NCBI RefSeq assembly: GCF_002007235.1
Contig: NZ_MUHW01000018.1
Location: 1 to 64,000 of the forward strand
Length of the DNA stretch: 64,000 nucleotides
Origin: Oribacterium sp. C9
Lineage (GTDB): Bacteria > Bacillota > Clostridia > Lachnospirales > Lachnospiraceae
Direction: 5' to 3'
The translations under genes were made by a program, and so were the position numbers. Positions within the stretch are counted from its first letter, which is position 1. The number at the start of each line of letters is the position of its first letter. Of this stretch, positions 34,219 through 42,496 are shown one piece after another. The notes beneath the pieces were generated by a model, which saw only the letters and a program-made list of their open reading frames with translations, was not told where the DNA came from and ran no database searches.

Positions 34219-35184
34219 ATGGATTTATCAACTGAAATATCAGACATAATCAAAAAACACCGACCCCTCATTCATTCCATAACGAACTATGTGACTGTCA
34301 ATGACTGTGCGAACGCCTTACTTGCCATAGGCGCTCGCCCTGTCATGTCTCATGCACCCGAGGAAGCTATGGAGATAACATCGGGAAGTGATGGACTTGA
34401 ACTGAATCTAGGTGCTACGGAATACTATGAATCCATGCTTCTGAGCGGTAAAGAAGCCTTTACCCTGGGTATCCCGCTCCTTATCGATCCGGTTGGAGTT
34501 TCGGGATCCGCACATAGAAGGAATTTTCTGAAGAAGCTTATTGAGAATTGTTATCCTACAGCTATAAGAGGCAATCGTTCTGAGATACTAGCCATGATCA
34601 GGGATGAAAAAACCGAGACAGGCGTTGATTCTGTACGGTTTGATGCCAATGCTTCCGACGAGAGCTTACTTTCAGAGATGAAGGATTTTTGCAGGGCGCA
34701 AAAAGAAAGATATGAGACCAAAGGTGCGGTACATCAGCTTATACTTATTTGCTCCGGGAAGACAGATCTGGTCGCATCCTGCGATGATACAGCTGTCATA
34801 GACGGAGGCTCCTCCGAGATGTCTGGAGTAACGGGGACCGGATGTATGTCCTCTGTGGTCATGACTGCATTTATAGCCGGCGCCAGGATGTATAACAGGG
34901 AAATTGAAAATCCTGAAAATCAAAAAAAACATCCAAAGTGTATGCCAGTAGATAAAGCTCATCATGAACAGGAAATACAGTCGGAAACTGTAAAAAAAAT
35001 TGTATCGGAAATATCAGATTTTGAAGCCTGTGTATCGGCAGTGAGATACATAGATGCAGCAGCGGAAAGAGCTGAAGCCAATCTGAATTATCTGAGAAAG
35101 ATGGAGACATTGCCATACGGAACCTTCGGAACAGGCAGCTACAGGGTGCTGTTCATGGATCAGCTTTCCGGATTTAAGCATTGA
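34219..35184 (+). CDS. thiM: hydroxyethylthiazole kinase, with insertion
   Basis: Phosphorylates 4-methyl-5-hydroxyethylthiazole for ThiE. A ribokinase-like fold with HSITNYVTVNDCANALLAIG (20-40 region), GIPLLIDPVGVS, AIRGNRSEI and VTGTGCMSS near residue 205. It has 321 aa against about 270 in B. subtilis ThiM. Much of the excess is a polar stretch at about 226-266, just after the GTGCM helix, and some lies around 140-170. It ends the TPP-riboswitch operon. Earlier bases hold short duplications, but the reading frame is intact. Confidence 0.93.
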   Translation: MDLSTEISDIIKKHRPLIHSITNYVTVNDCANALLAIGARPVMSHAPEEAMEITSGSDGLELNLGATEYYESMLLSGKEAFTLGIPLLIDPVGVSGSAHRRNFLKKLIENCYPTAIRGNRSEILAMIRDEKTETGVDSVRFDANASDESLLSEMKDFCRAQKERYETKGAVHQLILICSGKTDLVASCDDTAVIDGGSSEMSGVTGTGCMSSVVMTAFIAGARMYNREIENPENQKKHPKCMPVDKAHHEQEIQSETVKKIVSEISDFEACVSAVRYIDAAAERAEANLNYLRKMETLPYGTFGTGSYRVLFMDQLSGFKH

Positions 35185-35230
35185 AATTTTAAGGTAATAA
35201 TTCATTAGTTTAATTTAATTTCATTGTAAA

Positions 35231-35258
35231 TTGTTTTTTCTTCGCCAGTATGTAGAAT
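35231..35258 (+). promoter_or_regulatory. candidate promoter of the secreted protein gene
   Basis: TTGTTT (35231-35236), 16-base spacer, TAGAAT (35253-35258), about 50 bases before the start codon. Confidence 0.45.
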
Positions 35259-35308
35259 AGTATAAGAAAAGTTTATATCTTACTGAAAAGCAAGGAGTAT
35301 GGAAAAAC

Positions 35309-36139
35309 ATGAAGTTAAAGAAAATTTCAGCAGCCCTTATGACGGCTGTACTTGTCACATCTACACCGGCAGGTGCATATCTTGGTCAGATCTCTTCATT
35401 TGCAAAGGAAAAGGAAGAGGAAGAAGAAAAGAACTACAGTATCTCAGCTGCAGCCTGGGATGAGGAAATAGACAGCAATGGCAAGACACATGTTTTTGCC
35501 GTATGGTCAGAGTCAGATGACAAGGCAAATGCCAACATCTCCATATCAGTTGATGAGAAGAAGCAGTCATCTGTAGGAAGTATCACAACAACAACCACAG
35601 CCGGAAGAAAAGAACTGACATCATATATAAAGAAGATCAACAAAACAGGATCTTATACTTTCAAGATCACATCAGGAAAGAAGAACAAGGGAGAGGATGA
35701 AAAGTCATCTTCAGAATCAGATGCGCTTGAGATCGACAGCGAGTATCTGAAGAATCTTGCTTCAAGTAATTCAACAAGCAGCTCTTCAGGCTCAAGCTCC
35801 GGTTCAAGTTCTTCAAAGGGACCCGGTGCTTCTTCAGCTTCATCATCAAATACTGCCAATGCTTCAGGATCTACACCTGCAGCTGCCATGAACGGTTCTG
35901 CAGCAGGACAGGCTTCAAAGACTTCAGAGCAGGCTCAGGCTCCTGCAACAGGATGGCAGGATTGGGGCTATGGATGGGTCTATCTCGAGGATGGTCAGCT
36001 TGTAAAGGATAAGTGGGTAGTATCAAACGGTAAATTCTATCATCTCAATTCAACAGGATTTATGGATGTTAATACCTACGTTACAGATTCCGTTTACGGA
36101 ACCAATTATGTTGGAGCTGACGGAGCTGTGGTTAACTGA
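35309..36139 (+). CDS. secreted protein with Ser-rich linker and C-terminal cell-wall-binding-like repeat
   Basis: A 276-residue exported protein: basic N-terminus, hydrophobic signal core to about residue 24 and an AYLGQ-type cleavage region. Residues 40-140 have alternating strands (YSISAAAWDEEIDSNGKTHV, TGSYTFKITS) of unknown type. A linker of mostly Ser/Gly/Ala spans about 155-210. The last ~60 residues (GWQDWGYGWVYLEDGQLVKD, then KWVVSNGKFYHLNSTGFM) look like choline-binding/glucan-binding wall repeats. The function of the middle domain is not recognised. It is a single gene between promoter and terminator, separating two TPP-controlled units. Confidence 0.8.
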   Translation: MKLKKISAALMTAVLVTSTPAGAYLGQISSFAKEKEEEEEKNYSISAAAWDEEIDSNGKTHVFAVWSESDDKANANISISVDEKKQSSVGSITTTTTAGRKELTSYIKKINKTGSYTFKITSGKKNKGEDEKSSSESDALEIDSEYLKNLASSNSTSSSSGSSSGSSSSKGPGASSASSSNTANASGSTPAAAMNGSAAGQASKTSEQAQAPATGWQDWGYGWVYLEDGQLVKDKWVVSNGKFYHLNSTGFMDVNTYVTDSVYGTNYVGADGAVVN

Positions 36140-36160
36140 TATAAATTTTTACTGAGTTTA

Positions 36161-36206
36161 AAAAAGCTGAAGGCATGATCATAAAAGATGATGCTTTCAG
36201 CTTTTT
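36161..36206 (+). terminator. terminator after the secreted protein gene
   Basis: A 16-bp stem (36161-36176 with 36191-36206, one G-U pair) built around AAGCTGAAGGCAT, with an A run before and a T run after. Confidence 0.88.
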
Positions 36207-36418
36207 TCTTTCTAAAAGTTTTCTGAATTTATATAAAGTCATCTTGTATTGTCGTAAAAGATGGGCTAATCTTTAAAATATTTTCAGAATTGTTCCGGTT
36301 TTTCATTATCCGGGATGCCGCACATGCGGATCTTTCGATGACTGCATTCGCAGTTATATTCCATTATCAGATATATTAAGGTTAAGAATCATAATTGAAT
36401 TAAACGTATTTACAGTCT

Positions 36419-36958
36419 TCAGTTCGCGGCAGTTGCAGAGGATTTTACTCTCATAAATGCATCTAAAAGGGCAGGAACATGAAGGACAGCTAAAGTTATC
36501 ACAGCTTCTGCACCTATGTAAATGATGTTATAGACTGCAGAGTAAAGCACAGGATTCCAGCCGGTCCACGCATATTCACCGAAGAAAACCCAGCCTGACA
36601 GGAAGGAGAAGAACCATCTGGCGATACAGGCAAGGATATAGCCTCGTGTAAGTCCGTTCTCCTTATTTGAAAAGAAGCCTGATAATCCAAATGCACCAAA
36701 GGCAAGTATATAGTCGAGAATAACCTGAACGGGTGTCAGCATGTACGGTTTAAGTATGAAATTGAGAACACCGCAGGCAACACCACTGCTTATTCCGGCC
36801 ACAGGTCCGAAGAAGAAACCTGGAAGTGTCGCGAAAAGCATGGAAAAGAGGGTTACCGAACCGCCGGTTGGCAGGCTAAAGACAGGTATCATGGACGAGA
36901 TGGTGAAAAGTGCGATGCAGGCAGAACAGTAGACAAGTGTTTTGATGTTTTTTGACAT
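36419..36958 (-). CDS. thiT: energy-coupled thiamine transporter ThiT
   Basis: The thiamine-specific S component of an ECF transporter (179 aa, six hydrophobic helices). The family stretch SLPTGGSVTLFSMLFATLPG is present with its Gly and Ser residues, and so is ACIARWFFSFLSGWVFFGEY, in which ThiT has the aromatic thiamine pocket (Trp and Tyr residues). ATG 36958 follows AAGGAGG by 8 bases; the frame is open further but without such a site. It is preceded on the minus strand by its own TPP riboswitch. Confidence 0.94.
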   Translation of the reverse strand: MSKNIKTLVYCSACIALFTISSMIPVFSLPTGGSVTLFSMLFATLPGFFFGPVAGISSGVACGVLNFILKPYMLTPVQVILDYILAFGAFGLSGFFSNKENGLTRGYILACIARWFFSFLSGWVFFGEYAWTGWNPVLYSAVYNIIYIGAEAVITLAVLHVPALLDAFMRVKSSATAAN

Positions 36959-36966
36959 AAAAAAAT

Positions 36967-37025
36967 CCTCCTTGATGTGAACGTCATCCAATATTCTGAA
37001 AGATAGACGTTATCTATGGAGGGGC
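36967..37025 (-). promoter_or_regulatory. probable translational expression platform of the thiT riboswitch
   Basis: Read on the minus strand, GCCCCTCC (complement of 37018-37025) can pair with the ribosome binding site AAGGAGG (complement of 36967-36973) or with the riboswitch's own 5' AGGGGC. This gives two exclusive folds, and no T-run terminator is seen. TPP would free GCCCCTCC to mask the ribosome binding site. The pairing logic is inferred. Confidence 0.45.
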
Positions 37026-37068
37026 ATGCGAGAATCACATAAAAGAACTGTGATACTTACTTATATTG

Positions 37069-37145
37069 CTTCCCTACGCAGGTATTAACCTGATCAGGTA
37101 AAAAGGGTTGATCAAAAGATCATCTCAGCAAATGCGCCCCTAGCG
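37069..37145 (-). ncRNA. TPP riboswitch of thiT
   Basis: On the minus strand: AGGGGCGC at the 5' end, GCTGAGATGA, ACCCTTT, ACCTGATC and GCGTAGGGAAGC, the diagnostic THI-box blocks in order. It sits about 110 bases before the thiT start. It is the second TPP riboswitch in the window. Confidence 0.96.
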
Positions 37146-37160
37146 TTTTATTCATAGAAA

Positions 37161-37188
37161 ATTATACGCCGGAGAAAAAAGCTGTCAA
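37161..37188 (-). promoter_or_regulatory. promoter of the thiT riboswitch transcript
   Basis: Full consensus on the minus strand: TTGACA (37183-37188), 16-base spacer, TATAAT (37161-37166), placing the transcript start a few bases before the riboswitch. Confidence 0.8.
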
Positions 37189-37262
37189 TGTTAATTTTTA
37201 TGGTCCATAACATAATATTAATAAAATTATGAAATAAAATGCAAAAAAGAGGTGGATACAGC

Positions 37263-37811
37263 ATGACAAAAAAAGAAAAAAACAAATTAAGAGAAAAACT
37301 CGAAAAAGTGAAACGGCTACTGATGATCCTTTTCATGCTTGCAAGCGGAATATGGTATGTGACCATGGGCAGGGCAGAAGATACAGCTTCTATCAGGATC
37401 TACAGTGAGGAATCAGATTATGATGATAAAGATGTGGAATCCGATATTCATGGTATTACGAAAATGCCGGAAGAAGGAGATATTTTAAAAAAGGAGAAAT
37501 ATGATACAGAAATAAAGGGATCCGTCAGCACGTCGGAATTATATAGTCAGGAATCGGAAACTGCTGAATCGGGGGAAATATCCTCAGATATATCTCCGCA
37601 ATCAGCCATGGAGCGTTCTTCATTGGTTGATCTCAATAAGGCAGGTTTACAGGAGTTGGAATCCATTCCGGGGGTTGGACCCGCTACAGCCAAGAATATA
37701 ATTGAATATAGAGAAAAGTATGGCGGCTTTGCAGACATAGAAGAGATAAAAAATGTCAAAAGAATAGGAGATAAAACATTTGAAAAGCTGAAGGATCATA
37801 TCACCGTATAA
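37263..37811 (+). CDS. ComEA-like helix-hairpin-helix protein
   Basis: A 182-residue protein with a basic N-terminus, one transmembrane segment (about 19-37, LLMILFMLASGIWYVTMG), an acidic spacer of about 80 residues, and a C-terminal ComEA-type double helix-hairpin-helix domain (VDLNKAGLQELESIPGVGPA, then TAKNIIEYREKYGGFADIEE). ComEA is a membrane-anchored DNA receptor in competence, so DNA binding at the outer membrane face is likely, though no other competence gene is nearby. ATG 37263 follows AGAGGTGG by 7 bases. Confidence 0.85.
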   Translation: MTKKEKNKLREKLEKVKRLLMILFMLASGIWYVTMGRAEDTASIRIYSEESDYDDKDVESDIHGITKMPEEGDILKKEKYDTEIKGSVSTSELYSQESETAESGEISSDISPQSAMERSSLVDLNKAGLQELESIPGVGPATAKNIIEYREKYGGFADIEEIKNVKRIGDKTFEKLKDHITV

Positions 37812-37846
37812 AGTCAGATATTGACAAAGCTCCGCAGACATGAAAC

Positions 37847-37883
37847 AAAAAAGCCCGTTCGGAAGATAATCTCTTCCGGACGG
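37847..37883 (-). terminator. terminator of the minus-strand Nudix gene
   Basis: Stem 37855-37866 with 37872-37883 (12 bp, one wobble), with A6 at 37847-37852 that reads as a T run on the minus strand. It stands between the convergent HhH and Nudix genes. Confidence 0.85.
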
Positions 37884-37936
37884 ACGAAATGAATCTGATT
37901 TAATGATTTAAGTTTATGTCATATGCGGCAGCTGTG

Positions 37937-38557
37937 TTATCTCAGGTTTCCTTTTCCGAAATCTTCCTGCTCTTCATAGAATCTGTCCAGGGACAGATCT
38001 CCGTAAACCCAAAGGAAACAGAAGAGCTGTGCTCTTGCTGACATTTTTGCGGTTTTAAGAAGCTCCTTGACATCGTTCTTGCTGAGCCATACGCCTTGTA
38101 TTTCTTCAAAACTAGAATCGCTACCCTGAATATCACCGTCAACTATGGCGATAACGCAGGATGTTGATTCATTGGACAGACCGATAGAATTGAAGCTGCT
38201 CTTTAATCGAACGATACGCTTTACGAAATGAAGACCGGTTTCCTCCATAAGTTCCCTTTTGGCGGCTTCAGTAGGAGTCTCACCCTTATCTATAAGACCT
38301 GACGGGAAATTATACACCCAGTCTCCGATGGCCATCTGGTACTCTCTGTTTAAAAGAATACGGTTATGGTTGCGGGAAAGACCGATTATGCAAACAGTTT
38401 TACTGCTCCAATCGGAAAGCTCCTCTAAAGAGGTGATATCCGGATCACGACTGACTATCTCATATATTTTCTCCTTATGGTCTCTGGTCTCATACTGAAT
38501 ATCATACCTGTGAATAAAATTTCCGCTGTCGATGTGCTTGATGCCTTTGAACTCCAT
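37937..38557 (-). CDS. Nudix hydrolase
   Basis: A Nudix hydrolase of 206 aa with an uninterrupted Nudix box: GLIDKGETPTEAAKRELMEE followed by TG. The N-terminal domain (EFKGIKHIDSGNFIHRYDIQ) and VCIIGLSRNHNRILLNREYQ resemble ADP-sugar pyrophosphatases, but the substrate is open. ATG 38557 is chosen for its GGGAGG site. It is a monocistronic unit with its own terminator downstream. Confidence 0.87.
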   Translation of the reverse strand: MEFKGIKHIDSGNFIHRYDIQYETRDHKEKIYEIVSRDPDITSLEELSDWSSKTVCIIGLSRNHNRILLNREYQMAIGDWVYNFPSGLIDKGETPTEAAKRELMEETGLHFVKRIVRLKSSFNSIGLSNESTSCVIAIVDGDIQGSDSSFEEIQGVWLSKNDVKELLKTAKMSARAQLFCFLWVYGDLSLDRFYEEQEDFGKGNLR

Positions 38558-38722
38558 GTTTAAACCTCCCCTATGTTGTCTGTTTTTCACGTTTCACGTA
38601 TCCTGAGCCTATGCAGAGGACTGATATTTCTTAATATATATAATAAACTCATATTACTTAAAAATATACAAAAAAGATTTTTAAATGCATAAAATAGATA
38701 AATATGGTATGATGTGTTCAGC

Positions 38723-38779
38723 GTCATAGGTCCATCTATCGTTTGTGTACGAGCATAAGTGGTAGATGGACTTCATGAC
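38723..38779. repeat. long hairpin upstream of the Asp23 gene
   Basis: GTCCATCTA (38730-38738) pairs with TAGATGGAC (38763-38771), and an outer GTCAT/ATGAC pair (38723-38727 with 38775-38779) extends it. No T run follows. This, with AT-rich sequence, is what the 310-base gap 38558-38867 holds. Confidence 0.55.
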
Positions 38780-38867
38780 AAAAGTATCAAAAATTCAAAT
38801 TAATCTGTACAAATCAGATATAAATATGTAAAATGTGCATTTGCACAACTTATATTGGAGGTTCTTT

Positions 38868-39251
38868 ATGGAACAGAAGTTAGAGAGAGCAACACATGTT
38901 GTATATGAGAAGGATGACAACGGACAGGTTGTTATCGCCGATGAAGTTGTAGCTGTCATTGCCGGAATTGCTGCAACAGAGACCGAAGGTGTTGATTCCA
39001 TGAATGGAGGATGGTCAGGTGAGATTATATCCAGAATGGGTATTAAGGATCTCGGTATGGGTGTTTCCATAAGCATTGAGGAGGGTCATGTTTCCGTTGA
39101 TCTCAGTCTCAATGTCAAGTATGGCTATTCTATTCCTGAAGTATCAAAGAATGTTCAGGATAAAGTAGCTCAGGCTATTGAGTCTATGACCGGTCTCAAT
39201 GTGCTTGACGTTAACATCAAGATTTCGGGAGTTGTTACAAACGAGGATTAA
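38868..39251 (+). CDS. Asp23/Gls24 family envelope stress protein
   Basis: A 127-residue Asp23/Gls24 (DUF322) protein: GQVVIADEVVAVIAGIAATE and the C-terminal VQDKVAQAIESMTGLNVLDV with NIKISGV are diagnostic. In Firmicutes such proteins associate with the membrane and the cell-wall stress response; this short form regularly precedes nusB. ATG 38868 has a TTGGAGG site. It probably starts the long nusB-to-recN cluster. Confidence 0.93.
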   Translation: MEQKLERATHVVYEKDDNGQVVIADEVVAVIAGIAATETEGVDSMNGGWSGEIISRMGIKDLGMGVSISIEEGHVSVDLSLNVKYGYSIPEVSKNVQDKVAQAIESMTGLNVLDVNIKISGVVTNED

Positions 39252-39380
39252 CGATCCGGATAAATAACCGGTTTATTCATAGCATGGCTTAAGCAGGAAG
39301 CTTTGGCATCATGCCGTATTTGCGGCATTTATGCATTGATAAACCACAGTACATTTAAAATATTATTAGATAGGATAAGT

Positions 39381-39929
39381 ATGAATAAGCGAGAAGAAAG
39401 AGATCATAAGTTTAAACTTCTTTTCTCCACACAGTTTTACCCTGGAGACGAGATTCCTTCACAGATGGAGCGTTACTTTGAGTCACCTGACTACGAGGAT
39501 GGTGATAATCTGATCAAGATCGAGAACCTCACAGAAGAGGAGCAGAAGGATCTGGAGTCATCAGTACAGAAGATCGTAGATAAGATTCCTGAACTTGATG
39601 AGAAGATCAATTCAAGTGCCGATGGCTGGAAGACAGATCGTATGACTAAGACAGATCTTACGGCTATCCGTCTTGCACTTTATGAGATTAATTTCGATGA
39701 AGCGGTTCCTGAGAAGGTTGCCATAAACGAGGCTATAGAGCTTGCCAAGAAGTATGGCGGCAATGAATCAGGCTCTTTTGTAAACGGTGTCCTTGCGAGA
39801 CTTGTAGACAGTACACGTGAGTCAAAGAGGGTTGAAAAGGCACCGCGCAAGCAGCAGGGTGAGGTGACAGAAAAGAAGTCTGCTGAGGGCAAGAGTGTTC
39901 ATATTCTTATCAATAAGAACAATAAATAA
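39381..39929 (+). CDS. nusB: transcription antitermination factor NusB
   Basis: Binds boxA RNA with NusE (S10) to prevent termination in rRNA operons. The NusB helical fold is visible from NKREERDHKFKLLFSTQFYP to DLTAIRLALYEINFDEAVPE and KVAINEAIELAKKYGGNESG with FVNGVL. At 182 aa it carries a basic, low-complexity tail of about 35 residues after the core, which most NusB lack. ATG 39381 follows TAGGATAAG. It is 4 bases upstream of xseA. Confidence 0.94.
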   Translation: MNKREERDHKFKLLFSTQFYPGDEIPSQMERYFESPDYEDGDNLIKIENLTEEEQKDLESSVQKIVDKIPELDEKINSSADGWKTDRMTKTDLTAIRLALYEINFDEAVPEKVAINEAIELAKKYGGNESGSFVNGVLARLVDSTRESKRVEKAPRKQQGEVTEKKSAEGKSVHILINKNNK

Positions 39930-39932
39930 AAG

Positions 39933-41270
39933 ATGGGTCAGCTTAACAAGGCATATACGGTATCGCAGGTCAACAGCTACATAGGCAATATGTTCGCTAC
40001 GGACTTTGCATTATCCGGCATCACAATAAAAGGAGAAATATCGAACCTGAAGTACCACACTTCAGGTCATATTTACTTTACATTAAAAGATACAGCTTCG
40101 CAGATCTCCGGCGTCATGTTCGTCAGGGATCGTGCGGGGCTTCAGTTTAAATTAGAGGACGGTATGAGCGTTCTCTGTACCGGTAATGTGGGTGTCTATG
40201 AAAGAGGCGGCAGCTACCAGATCTATGCCAAAAGCTTTACTGCAGACGGAGTCGGAGATCTATACATAAGATTTGAGCAGCTCAAAAAGGAGCTTTCCGG
40301 GATGGGTATGTTTGACCCTATGTATAAAAAGCCGATTCCTAAATATGCATCCAAAATAGGTGTGGTGACTGCAAAGACAGGGGCTGCTGTCAGGGATATA
40401 GTCCAGATAGCAAAAAGAAGAAATCCCTATGTAGACATCACCCTGTATCCGGCTTTGGTCCAGGGTGATGGTGCAGTTCAGTCCATCATCCGAGGTATCA
40501 AGACTCTGGATCTCATGAATCTGGATGTTATCATCGTAGGTCGAGGAGGAGGTTCCATTGAGGATCTCTGGGCTTTTAACGAACAGGCTGTGGCTCAGGC
40601 AATATTCGATGCAGATACACCTATAATCAGTGCGGTTGGTCATGAGACAGATACAACCATAGCTGATTACGTGGCTGATCTCCGGGCACCGACACCAAGT
40701 GCCGGTGCCGAGCTGGCTGTTTTTGATTACACAAAGTTCACGGATGATCTGGCCGGATATAAGGCTACTCTTGAATCGGTCTTATATGAACATATTCAGG
40801 ATACGAGACAGAAGCTTGCTATGTATAAGCTGAGGATAAATCAGCTTAATCCAAAGTATATTCTCAACGAATACCACAAAAAAGAAATACTTTATCATAA
40901 TGAATTAAAGCGGCGTATACAGGACAGACTGACTATAGAGAAAGAAAAGCTTAGAAAGTATGATGTTTTACGTGAATATATGAGCGACAGACTGTATGCA
41001 GTCAAAAATCGCCTGAGAGATTATGAGCGTATGCCATCACTTATGAAACAGAGTCTCGATAAAGCACATCACAGGCTTTTGTTGAATACTGAGAGACTTG
41101 AAGCTGTAAGTCCCGTACGGAAGCTGTCCGGTGGTTATGGCTTCGTTCAGGATGAAAAGGGTCATAAGCTTGACAGTGTGAAGAAGATAAAAAAAGGTGA
41201 TCTGATAACTACTACCTTGAAGGACGGAACATTAAGAAGCCGTATAGAGGATATAAATTCAGGAGGTTGA
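39933..41270 (+). CDS. xseA: exodeoxyribonuclease VII large subunit
   Basis: Catalytic subunit of exonuclease VII, which degrades single-stranded DNA in both directions. An N-terminal OB fold (ITIKGEISNLKYHTSGHIYF) precedes the catalytic core (VVTAKTGAAVRDI, VIIVGRGGGSIEDLWAFNEQ, VGHETDTTIADYVADLRAPT) and a long coiled coil that binds XseB. 445 aa, normal. It lies between nusB and xseB with almost no gaps. Confidence 0.97.
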   Translation: MGQLNKAYTVSQVNSYIGNMFATDFALSGITIKGEISNLKYHTSGHIYFTLKDTASQISGVMFVRDRAGLQFKLEDGMSVLCTGNVGVYERGGSYQIYAKSFTADGVGDLYIRFEQLKKELSGMGMFDPMYKKPIPKYASKIGVVTAKTGAAVRDIVQIAKRRNPYVDITLYPALVQGDGAVQSIIRGIKTLDLMNLDVIIVGRGGGSIEDLWAFNEQAVAQAIFDADTPIISAVGHETDTTIADYVADLRAPTPSAGAELAVFDYTKFTDDLAGYKATLESVLYEHIQDTRQKLAMYKLRINQLNPKYILNEYHKKEILYHNELKRRIQDRLTIEKEKLRKYDVLREYMSDRLYAVKNRLRDYERMPSLMKQSLDKAHHRLLLNTERLEAVSPVRKLSGGYGFVQDEKGHKLDSVKKIKKGDLITTTLKDGTLRSRIEDINSGG

Positions 41271-41271
41271 A

Positions 41272-41514
41272 ATGGCCGGCAGAACCAAAAGCAAGGAAAT
41301 CAATACAGAAGCATCCGAGGAAAGTAGAAAGCCTTTAAACGAAGTGTTCTCTGAATTGGATGAGCTTATAGAAAAAATGGAAAATGAAGACAGCCTTGAA
41401 AAGACCTTTGAAATGTATAAAAAAGGTGTAGGTCTTCTAAAGGATGCAGGTGAAAGTATAGATAAGATTGAAAAACAGGTAAAGGTGTTGGATGAAGATG
41501 GAATTCTCTCATGA
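41272..41514 (+). CDS. xseB: exodeoxyribonuclease VII small subunit
   Basis: An 80-residue XseB, which coats the coiled coil of XseA. The family core is FSELDELIEKMENEDSLEKT followed by FEMYKKGVGLL. It starts one base after the xseA stop with GGAGG just before, and overlaps the ispA start by 23 bases, so translation of the three is linked. Confidence 0.95.
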   Translation: MAGRTKSKEINTEASEESRKPLNEVFSELDELIEKMENEDSLEKTFEMYKKGVGLLKDAGESIDKIEKQVKVLDEDGILS

Positions 41515-42475
41515 ACTTGAAGAAACAGTTAGATCCATAAATGAAATAATCAGAAAGGAACTTCCGAAGGTTGAAGGCTTTCAGTCAACGGTGATGGAAT
41601 CCATTACATATTCACTGGAAGCAGGCGGGAAGCGCATAAGACCGGTTCTGATCCTTAAGAGTTATGAACTCTATAAGGACAGATACGGAAGTGAATGGGA
41701 TGCGTTCATGCGTCCTGTGCTCAACAGCTTTATATGTGCCATGGAGATGATACATACCGCAAGTCTCTGCCATGATGATCTTCCATGTATGGATGGAGAC
41801 AAGTACAGACGCGGAAGAGAGTCTACATGGTATAAATACGGGGAAGCCATGGGGACACTTTGCGGGGATGCTTTGCTTATTTATCCCACTGAGTTAACAA
41901 CAAGGATCTTCCGTGAACAGCTTACGAAACTTTTTTCCGCTGGCCTTCAGGCAAGTGCTGAAACGTTCAATGCCTATACCCTTTCTTTTGTGAAGGCACT
42001 TAACATTCTTTCAGAAAAATCAGGAGTATACGGTATGCTCGGCGGTCAGGTCGTGGATGTGGAGATGACTGGAAAACCGCTTTCTGATGAGCAGCTCATG
42101 TTTATATATAAGCTTAAGACAGGTGCTCTTTTACAGGCTTCGCTTATGATAGGAGCGGTTCTTGGCGGTGCCACAGATGCAGAGCTTGAGAAGATGGCTG
42201 ATGTAGGAGAAAAGATAGGAGTGGCATTTCAGATTCAGGATGATATCCTGGATGAAACAAGTACAGTAGAGGTTCTGGGGAAGCCTATACATTCTGATGA
42301 TGAAAATCATAAGACCACATATGTTTCCATATATGGCCTCGAAGATGCTCATAAAGAAGTCGAGCGTTTATCAGAAAATGCTGTTTTGGAGCTTCAAAAT
42401 CTCACTGAAGTAAATGATGATTGCAGACGATTCCTTATAGAATTAACGAATATGTTGATCAATAGAAAAAAGTAG
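41492..42475 (+). CDS. ispA: polyprenyl (farnesyl) diphosphate synthase
   Basis: Condenses IPP with allylic diphosphates, giving farnesyl diphosphate for undecaprenol and quinone synthesis. Both aspartate motifs are present: DDLPCMD (95-101) and DDILD (about 250-254), with the GGKRIRPVLIL region for IPP binding. 327 aa against about 300 usual; the extra residues are spread over loops, including a stretch before AYTLSFVKALNILSE. The start (ATG 41492 or 41498) lies inside xseB. It precedes dxs, so the isoprenoid genes are grouped. Confidence 0.94.
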   Translation: MKMEFSHELEETVRSINEIIRKELPKVEGFQSTVMESITYSLEAGGKRIRPVLILKSYELYKDRYGSEWDAFMRPVLNSFICAMEMIHTASLCHDDLPCMDGDKYRRGRESTWYKYGEAMGTLCGDALLIYPTELTTRIFREQLTKLFSAGLQASAETFNAYTLSFVKALNILSEKSGVYGMLGGQVVDVEMTGKPLSDEQLMFIYKLKTGALLQASLMIGAVLGGATDAELEKMADVGEKIGVAFQIQDDILDETSTVEVLGKPIHSDDENHKTTYVSIYGLEDAHKEVERLSENAVLELQNLTEVNDDCRRFLIELTNMLINRKK

Positions 42476-42496
42476 ATTGGAAAGTTAAAGTATAAA

